Part shown: one piece after another, positions 52,270 through 64,000 of the stretch
How the letters are laid out: each line of letters begins with the position of its first letter
Numbering within the stretch: position 1 is the first letter of the stretch
NCBI RefSeq assembly: GCF_017591425.1
Contig: NW_024466459.1
Span: 1,984,001-2,048,000 of the forward strand
Origin: Ochotona curzoniae
Taxonomy: Eukaryota > Chordata > Mammalia > Lagomorpha > Ochotonidae
Reading direction: 5' to 3'
DNA length: 64,000 nt
Made by a program: the position numbers and the translations under genes
Notes under the pieces: model-generated
What the model was told of the DNA's origin: nothing
Database searches by the model: none
The model's input: the letters and a program-made list of their open reading frames with translations, nothing else

Positions 52270-52545
52270 GGGCAGGCGTTGTGGTGTGGTGGGTGAAGCA
52301 GGCAGTTGTGACAGTAGCATCAAGCCCTGGCTGCTCCTTTTCCAGTCCAGCTCGCTACTGATGTGCTGCCTGAGAGAGTCCATGTCCTTGGATCCTTGTC
52401 ACCAACATGGGAGACCCAGATGGAGCTCGTGGCTCTTGGCGTCAGCCGAGCCCAGACCTGCCTACTGTTAGTCATTTAGGGGACAAAACGAGTAGAAGCT
52501 CTTTTCCTCTGCTCTGCCTTTCAAATAAAGACATCTTTTTAAAAA
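52270..52545 (+). mobile_element. old C-type SINE
   Basis: GGGCAGGCGTTGTGGTGTGG head, CAACATGGGAGACCCAGATGG, CTGCCTTTCAAATAAAGAC. Confidence 0.7.
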
Positions 52546-52746
52546 ATAGGTACTTGAAACAAACAAACAGAAGAAACAAGAAAGTTCTTCGATGTGAGGA
52601 TTTTTAAAACAATATAATTCTATGTTCCAGGAACTTTTGAAGCATTCAGTGTAACAAATGTTGTGTGGGGACACTGCCTTAGATCCTCTGAAAGCACGTG
52701 GAATCTGGTCCTCAAACTGATCTATTGTCCACTGACTTTTCCAGAG

Positions 52747-53043
52747 CTTTTTTTTTTTTTTTTAATTGGAAAGACAGATATACACAAAGGAGAGACAAAA
52801 AGGAAGGTCTTCTGTCTGATGATTCACTCCCCAGGTGACCACAACGGCCAGTGCTGCGCCGATCTGAAGCCAGGAGCCACACGGGTGCAGGGTACCAAGG
52901 TTTGAGCCATCCTCGATTGCTTTCTCAGGTAACAAGCAGGGAGCTGGGTGGGAAGCGGGGCTGCCAGGATTAGAACTGGCGCCCATATGGGATCCTGGTG
53001 CACTCAAGGCGGACTTTACCTGCTAGGCCATTGTGCCAGGCCC
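52747..53043 (-). mobile_element. C-type SINE (minus)
   Basis: T16 start, GATGATTCACTCCCCAGG, AGAACTGGCGCCCATATGGG, end GGCCATTGTGCCAGGCCC; a small central deletion. Confidence 0.9.
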
Positions 53044-53850
53044 ACCACCAGAGTTCTTGACGACTAGATTCCCCAGACCCAGCATGCCAGTGTACCAGCA
53101 CTGTTGTTTTTGAACATGGACTTGTAGGGCAGCACCAGTTTTTATTTTAAATTATTTCTAACTCGATGTTTCTGCAGCTGCCTGTGTCTGAGGGCTTATT
53201 GGCATCTCCCTCCTCCCAGATCTCAGCTGATGGAGTGAGGGTGTTACTCAAGTGAACTGGGGTTCCCCAGGGAATGCTGCCTCTTTTCAGTCCAGGGAAG
53301 GGATTCCCATCAGAGGACTGAGTGGCAGTCTGTGACACGGGGCTTGGGAATCAGGCGTCAGCAGCAAATTTCATTTTTCCTGGAAAGAAAAATCCACCTG
53401 TCTTGAGATGAGCCATCCTTCTCAAGCAGGCTGGTGAAAGCTGCTTGCACCAGGCAGGTAAAGGAATTCAGTATGGAAATCTTGGATTTGGCCAATTCAA
53501 TGCTAGTTTCAGAGAGAGAGAGAGATGGAAAATGAAATTAAAAGGTAAGTTTAATGTAGGGCAAAACTTTTGAAGCCTGTATTTTTTTTTTCAGTCGTGA
53601 CACGCATTGTCATGAATTTTTTGGAGACCTTCACACACTGCGTTTCATCCAGACCCAGAAGGGAGTGAAGTGAATTCTCTGCCTGACATTCGGGGGGCAT
53701 TTTCCATCTTAGGCACGTGTTTACTTACTTGTTGATTTCAGCTGGAAGAAAGTTCGCATCGCCCAGTTCCTCAACCCTAGCCCTTGGCCTCTGCCCCCCA
53801 CAATGCCTTCATCCCTCTCCCTCTCCGCCCTACTTCCTGCACCCACCACC
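53044..53850. other. intergenic upstream of C17orf58
   Basis: Only a short (GA)n at 53512-53525 and a T9 run are notable. No exon of C17orf58 could be recognised here. Confidence 0.4.
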
Positions 53851-53859
53851 CTGGTGTGA

Positions 53860-57760
<3,901 letters not shown>

Positions 57761-60274
57761 AGAACACCGCCAGGGCGCCACGGGATCCACGGAGATCGGG
57801 CACAGGGGCTTCCTTCAGGATTTGGGACCCACCCGCAGCTCCCCCTGAATGACTGAAGTCACTTCATTCACGGGTGACCAGAGGACTGACCTGTCCAGTT
57901 AACAGATCACTGCTGCAGATTCAGTTTTTAAATTATTTTAATAGTTCACACGCGCACACACAAACATTTCTCGAATTTACAACTTTGGATCGTTGAAATC
58001 ATGTATCAGACCAAATTTTATATTCAAAACATCACATTTTAAGTTCTGTACATAACAGTAGGTACACTCATGGAAAGACACGTTATGGATGAAATGTTGT
58101 GGAGATGAAACGCTAGGATCAGAGTGCAGGACCAATATTAAAAGGTTACATTTGGAACGTACTATAAGGGGCCTCATTTAGGCAGAGGATTATTCGAAGT
58201 CATTGTTCCTGGGGTGCCAAGGTATGGTTCCCTTCCCCAATGCCTGGTTGCTCTTGGTAACTTAGGTTTATGCCTAGCTGGTGGCTAATGCAATGCTGAC
58301 TATATATGGGCCTCCTGCTGTCACCTTAACAATTAAGACCAAGCCTCCTATTGGTGTTTGTAAAGCAACGAATCTTGCTTTGAAATCAGATTTTGGGTGT
58401 ACCTGGTGTTCCAGCCTCACCACATCTCAGAAGATTGGAGGAAAAGCCTTTCTCAGAGGTGTTCCTCAGAGCCCACAGCGGGTATCCATCAGGGCCAGCA
58501 ACTGGTCTACAACAGACTGGATCGTCAGTGTGCTGATGCTATCGAGCCCATCAGCACTCTGTAGAGGATGCTGTGAATGTGAGGCACCTGTGAACACACA
58601 CCAACCAGCACAGCTGCAGACTGCTGCAGACAGCGAGATGAAAGAACTGCATGGCAGAGGCAAGCCTGTCTGCTCTTGGGGTGATGACGCCTGCAGCCTC
58701 CTGCCAGAGGCACATCTCAACGATGCGCACGACCAGACACTGAGAACTCACAGGGAAGCCAGGAGCCTCCTAACCGCTGCTGGTGTGATCTCATCCGCCC
58801 CAGACGTGGGGTGCGCTAAGTAAAATGAAATTCAGAGATTCTATTACGTGGTGAAGCATTACTGGGGGATTTGTAGGGAACTTATCCCCAAATTAGTCTT
58901 CTCCAAACTTTTACAAACTAACTGTGTTATTAAACAGTTGGCAGTGAAGTGTACCACTGCCGAAGACCGTCCAAGTTAGTTTTTCTAAGAATGATTCAGG
59001 GATAAAATTATGTCCACCACAGAGGTCAAAGCTAGCAACATGCTGGGGAAAACTATCAAAGGATCAAATGGATTATTGTTTGGCTGATCAGATGTTAAAG
59101 CATAAAGAATGATACATAGCTCTGGTTTAAGAGAGGCAAACAAAATTACTTTCCTCTAATCCTGAGGCTTAAGATAGGGTTTCACTTGTTTCTGAAACAT
59201 TTTGGAAACACAGAATGCCAGGACTAGGTTCCTTGGAGGTCACATGGTTCATGGATAACACCCTAGCACGCATGCGCACACACCCCCCCAGGTTGTTTGT
59301 TCAGAAACTGCCTGGATTCAGAAACTAAGGCCACCATTCTAGATCGAGTCTGCAAGGCATGATGGGTGAGGTAGACTAGCAGTGGGGTTGGGGTCGCCCA
59401 GAGCAGGAATGAACAGGCTGCTTGTCATGGAAGTAGGCAGAGTTAAGACTGTCCTTTCCAGCACTCAGCCAGGACTTTGGATGCAACCTATGGGACATTT
59501 TAGGGAACCTATTCATCGCAGTTTTTAGGTCTCCCCATTTTTTTCTTTAAACTCATAGTTTGGGCCCTTTGTGTCTGCACACTAATAGTCTCTTATCCAC
59601 AAAATAGCTTGCTCCCTTGAAGGGTAATTCAATAGTAGCCCTCTCCTAGATGAAGCTATTATTTTACAATTCTTGGAGGAAAAAGCACTTTTCTTTCGGT
59701 AGGGTAACGTCTAGAAGACATACACACTTGTTTAGGAGCAGCTTGTAGAGCTGTCTTCTGAGGATGCCTGCTGGCAGCGTTTCTAGTTCTCTTGAGATCA
59801 CTGAGGCTGATTGAGCAGAGGTGTATGCAACACCACAGAACCACACAACTCCAGGACGGACTGGAGCAAGCAACAAGATAGGTGGAACAGGATTTTATCA
59901 TCTTAAAAAAAATACAGCTTATTTCTTTAGCTGAATTTGATTCAAACATTCAAAGGTGTGATTCGAAGTTTTTTTTTTTCCAGTATCTCACTCTAAGTTT
60001 TCAGAATTAGCTCAGTGTTGCAAATTATTATTAAGAAGATTCCTCTGCTGCTGGTCCACCCTACACCCTCCCTGCCCAAGCACTTCAAAGCCACGAGAAA
60101 CCCCATTCTCAGTTTAAGGACTAGACCCACTCACTCATGGGGCGAGTGAAGGCCATCCCATCCCTGGCCAACGCAGCCTGAAAAGGGAACAGAGATTTTC
60201 AAAGGCCACCAAGCTCTCTTCAACATGAGACACTTAGAAAGAAGCAGGGACTTTGCCTAATAGAAATGAACAAA
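57761..60274 (+). other. C17orf58 3' UTR followed by intergenic DNA
   Basis: The 3' UTR starts at 57761. No AATAAA on the plus strand follows soon after; ATTAAA variants near 58136 and 58928 are candidate signals. A 180-codon open frame at 58281-58823 has no recognisable domain. The rest shows no gene. Confidence 0.4.
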
Positions 60275-60289
60275 AATAGAGAAAAAACT

Positions 60290-60295
60290 TTTATT
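60290..60295 (-). terminator. distal BPTF polyadenylation signal
   Basis: AATAAA on the minus strand (TTTATT as printed), followed by conventional spacing to a cleavage region near 60270. Confidence 0.6.
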
Positions 60296-61074
60296 TGCAG
60301 ATTCTAGGATGGTAGGTTACAAACACAGCAAATTTCAGTGTCTCCAAATAACACTCCAGGCCACTTGAAATATAAAAAGGTAATTACACGTTTTCCTTTA
60401 GAAAATATCCCCAAGTTCACCCCCCCCTTTTTTTCCTTTTAAACCTACTGCAGGACACGGACTAAAAATATCCTGTAAAATTTGGCTAAGAAAAAAATCT
60501 TATGAAAATAGTTTTTATGAAATGGTTTCAAAGATTATGAACTTGGCAGATGAAGCATAACAAACATGGAAAATACTTAGCCAAGGAACCTATTGCTGCA
60601 AATCAAGTATATTTACAGGCCCCAAAGACTGGGTTAGAAACATCTTGACAGTATCACAAATGTGCACTATACTACTTCGATTACTGAGAGCCAAACAGCT
60701 GTCACCTATGTGTATCTTCCTGAACAGCAGGTGCCTGTCAAAGAATATTCATAGAAAAGCAGCTTCTGAAATAAGAACGAATGTTTTTCAAAAAATTACT
60801 TTTGAAAGACTAAAACTCTGTACTTGATAAAACTATAAAATGTCTTTAAGTATTTATATGGTAATAGAAATTGCAAAAGGCTTTATATCATTAAATACAC
60901 ACATAAGAAATTAACATCTTCCTAGTCTCAAGATTTCCATAAAATTTACTTTTTTTTTTTAAAATACAATTTGGCAATGCCAAAAGCTACAGAAAATATA
61001 TCAACCAACCAAGCAACCATTGTTTCATTAGAAACTGCACCAAATCCAATGTCAAAAACATTACTTTATTTTTT

Positions 61075-61080
61075 CTAGGA
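61075..61080 (-). terminator. internal BPTF polyadenylation signal candidate
   Basis: AATAAA on the minus strand about 2.1 kb past the stop codon. Confidence 0.4.
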
Positions 61081-62278
61081 TGAAATGTCCTATTACGTAC
61101 AAAAAGAATTGCTGTTTAGGATTTGCAACAATTTGTTAAAAACATAGCAATCTATTGCCTACAGGTAGGAAAGTTCTTGCCGCAACAAGTTTTAAATGAT
61201 TACGCCCATATATATTTATATATATATATATATGAATAAATAGTACAGAAATACTGTGACATGAGATGCAGAATAATTTCATAATTCATTAAAATGTGGA
61301 ATTCTTGCATCAGCACAGTGCATACAATATGTAACATTTTTTTAAAAAGGACAAAATAATCCATATTTAACTAATTCCGCTTTAATATTTTGCTTCTATA
61401 TTTCCATACTGAGCAATTAGTCTCTTTAGTCTGTAAGCATAGATCTAAGTGATATTTTTATGTACAAAAAGGAATGGGCATCATTAGATAAAATTAACCC
61501 AGAATAACCTGCACACCTGAGCCTGTAGTAGTAAGAAAGAATTGGGACTGTAGCAACATCGTTCTTTTTAAGAAACTAAGGTCTAAGAAAGAGTTTGCAT
61601 AGCAGGGAAACATTAAACAAAAGGAAACTTGTAAAAACAATTATAACTGGAAAAGTTGCAGAAGTCAACAGGACAAAGCAAGTACGAGTCAGTGCAAAAT
61701 CGAGGAGGATTCTTGCAAAGCTGCGTAATCCGACTATGGAGGATTTCACAGAAGCTACTACTACAATGCAGTGTACAATGGGTGTGTTTAGAACACAGAA
61801 AGGAGGCATGCCGATACGCCCTCACGGCTGTGTGTTCTGTATTTTCCCTTCTGTTCACACTACTTTCCTTTAGTGGAACAAAGAAGTGAACCACAAGCCC
61901 AACCAACAAACGAAAAATACAAAGATGACAACAGCTACAAAGGTCCTTCATAAAATCTAACTCATTGTGTGCAACCAAGAACTTGCTTGGCATCACAGAA
62001 TGGACCCAGGAAGGCAATGTGTGCTTTGTCACACTGCCATTATCATCAGGATGAGCGACTGATGCACCAGGATTAGCACCCCTGAAGATTGTTCTCTGTC
62101 ATGCGACAGTGGACTGGGAAGTAAAAATGAAGGGCCACTCATGACCCTCAAAGGCCAGGTGTGAGCGACTCCTTGGCCTCGCCCCGCCTGCAGCCCTCCC
62201 TCGCCCCATGAAGGCTGACAGATAAGCATTAGCGCACATTCAAAGACACCTCCATCTGTGGGAGAAAAATCATCTCCA

Positions 62279-62284
62279 TTTATT
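62279..62284 (-). terminator. proximal BPTF polyadenylation signal candidate
   Basis: AATAAA on the minus strand, 0.9 kb past the stop codon. Use would shorten the 3' UTR by about 2 kb. Confidence 0.4.
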
Positions 62285-62854
62285 TTGTTTCATATACATC
62301 CATAGTTGAATTTTAATACAAAAAGAAGAAATTAGAATCTGACAAATGTTTACAAACAAGATACCTTCAAATAGATTTTACTCATTTTAGCCTGGTGCAG
62401 AGTCAATGACAAATGGTACTGGTATATTCAAGGCAACAGAGTCTGTAGTCCAGGACCGCTCAGCCCAACCTTTATGCAAGCTTAATTCTCATCTACCATG
62501 AACAAGAAACTCATTGTTGATTCCCAGTCGCGCGCGCGTGTGTGTGCACGTGTGTACATAGCAGCTCCTTTCATAGAAAGAAAAGACATCTAGAGGTTGT
62601 CTTGAACTTTTGCCTACAGGAATCGTGACGGGAGACAGGATGGGTTACACGGAACCGGGGCTGGAGTTTATCAGAAAAAATAATTAGCTGACAAATGAGG
62701 GCAGCAATAAAAAAGCGTCTTTTTTGCAACAATAAATAAATAGTCAGAAGTTTTCTGTGAGACTCTGAACCAGCTTCTTCACTGAAGAGCAGACGTGGCA
62801 TTTCCATGGAGTTACACTGGACCCCATAGTAACTTTTTTTTTTTCTGGCTTTCT

Positions 62855-62885
<31 letters not shown>

Positions 62886-63149
62886 AAATAAACAAAGTTT
62901 TCTCGCTTCTGCCACAATAGTAAAACCATTTGATCTTGACAAGATAATGGTGTCGTTGACTTTGCTTTTTCCCTTGTCCGTTGGACAAAATTGGCCAAGA
63001 ATATAATTGGACTGTTACGACCAATAAAAACGAAGTGTAGGTCAAGCCTTGCCAGGAGAACCTGACTAGAAACATCTGGCTCCTTAACTTAAAACAGTTC
63101 AGACAAGCAGACTCTTGCTGTGTCTTATGTTAGATTAACACGCTGAACT

Positions 63150-63186
63150 TTAAGAAGCTGTAGACTGCAGTTTGTTGTTATGAGAC
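63150..63186 (-). CDS. BPTF: BPTF last coding exon (C-terminus only)
   Basis: BPTF is the large bromodomain and PHD-finger subunit of the NURF chromatin remodeller, which binds H3K4me3. On the minus strand a pyrimidine-rich acceptor TTCTGTAG precedes 63186. The exon begins with one base that completes a split Arg codon, then reads SHNNKLQSTAS and TAA (63152-63150). This is the C-terminus of BPTF after the second bromodomain. Only these 12 codons of the roughly 3000-residue protein are in the window; the previous exon was not found in the 814 bases up to the window edge. The match, the splice site and the neighbouring genes make this firm. Confidence 0.93.
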
Positions 63187-64000
63187 CTACAGAATACAGA
63201 AAAAAGGGAACAATTAAGCACCCTTCACTTTGAAAACAATGATGCTTTATGTGGATGCCAAGGTCAAGCAGTCTGAGGGAAGCAGCCATATTCGTCCATT
63301 CACCCTCAGCAAGCAAATATAAGAGAGCATTTAAGAAAATGTTAACGTATAATACTAAAAAATGTGTTAACGCATAATACGAAAACTTTTCAGTGCACAT
63401 TAAACATGATGATAGCTAATACTGGAAAAAGCCAGCGTCTTCAGCCAATGAAACAGAGGCATTTACAAATGCATTCCCACTGCAGCAAAGGGGTGTGTGC
63501 AAGGCAGAGTGTGCGAGTGTGCGTATTTGTGCATACGTGTATGTACATCAGTCTTGGAAACAGGAAGGGAAAAATCATGCTAAAAAGGAAACAGCAATAT
63601 TAAACCCCATTTTTTCTATTAAAATCCAGAAGTCCTCCCTTCTAGTTTCACAGTTTTATTCAAAACCTTTGTTAGTAAACCAAACGACTGTACAGTTACC
63701 AGATATAGGCTCAAAGCACTTCTTATTGCAATAGCAGATAAACACAGGCTTTCCAGGAGTTTACAGCTTTTAAATACAGCATTCAATACGGCTGCTGCAA
63801 TAGGTGGGTTCACCACTATACATCTTTGAATATCAAAACTTGGATTAACTAATCTCAACTTGGGGGAGGGCAATTTTGAATTAGGCAATCACGTGGCATA
63901 ATAAAAGAGTGACCTCAATATCGAGTTCAGATTCCAGTTAAAAATTCAGACTAAAGATATCACAATCTGTAAGAAAAGAAAGAACACGGATGGTATGAAT
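63187..64000 (-). other. BPTF: last intron of BPTF, partial
   Basis: Acceptor at 63187-63188. No coding exon or repeat was recognised between it and the window end. Confidence 0.75.

Larger units (their letters stand above)
60275..63149 (-). other. BPTF: BPTF 3' UTR
   Basis: About 2.9 kb of A/T-rich sequence free of SINEs in a window otherwise full of them, which fits a constrained transcript end. It contains a (TA)n run at 61209-61232, T-rich stretches at 62838-62884 and several poly(A) hexamers. Confidence 0.85.

Overview
The window is mammalian nuclear DNA. Its most abundant repeat is the lagomorph C-type tRNA-derived SINE: a GGGCCC(G/A)GCRC head, a GGGAGTGAATCATC block, a pyrimidine-rich stretch and an (AATAAA)n tail, in more than 60 copies of many ages on both strands. 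The consensus of the young copies (CGCACTTGGGGAGTGAATC-type wording, CAATAAAAATAAATAAATCTT tail) points to a pika (Ochotona) rather than a rabbit. That assignment is inference from repeat style.

Three protein-coding genes and one tRNA gene are supported. KPNA2 (importin subunit alpha-1) lies on the minus strand; all ten coding exons are present and join without a break into a 529-codon frame (28621-34866). A noncoding first exon is inferred in the CpG island near 35.8-35.9 kb, and the poly(A) signal is at 28394-28399. A tRNA-Arg(CCG) gene lies on the plus strand at 40657-40729, just after a small CpG island with NRF1-like motifs. C17orf58 lies on the plus strand in four coding exons (54129-57760, 299 codons) and encodes a predicted secreted protein with a netrin-like cysteine pattern. 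The last exon of BPTF lies on the minus strand: its final 12 codons at 63150-63186 and a long 3' UTR running down to a poly(A) signal at 60290-60295. The order BPTF, C17orf58, tRNA-Arg, KPNA2 is the arrangement I recall for human 17q24.2, seen here in inverted orientation.

Region by region: 1-28 kb holds no recognisable gene and is packed with SINEs plus older L1, L2, MIR and LTR pieces. 28.3-36.2 kb is KPNA2 and its CpG-island promoter. 36.2-53.8 kb is intergenic with the tRNA gene, more SINEs, a MaLR-type LTR and a roughly 1 kb L1 3' end at 51185-52172. 53.8-57.8 kb is C17orf58, and 60.3-64 kb is the BPTF 3' end with the start of its last intron.

The genes do not form a pathway. KPNA2 imports proteins carrying nuclear localisation signals, BPTF is a chromatin-remodelling subunit, and C17orf58 is an uncharacterised secreted protein. 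No previously undescribed system was seen. The points most worth a second look are the KPNA2 promoter layout (two CCAAT boxes 31 bp apart plus a TTTAAA element), a TCTCGCGAGA palindrome with a Staf/ZNF143-like site that suggests a divergent transcript, an upstream ORF in C17orf58 that ends in an ATGA overlap with the main start codon, and a SINE and an L1 inserted in succession at the same target sequence.
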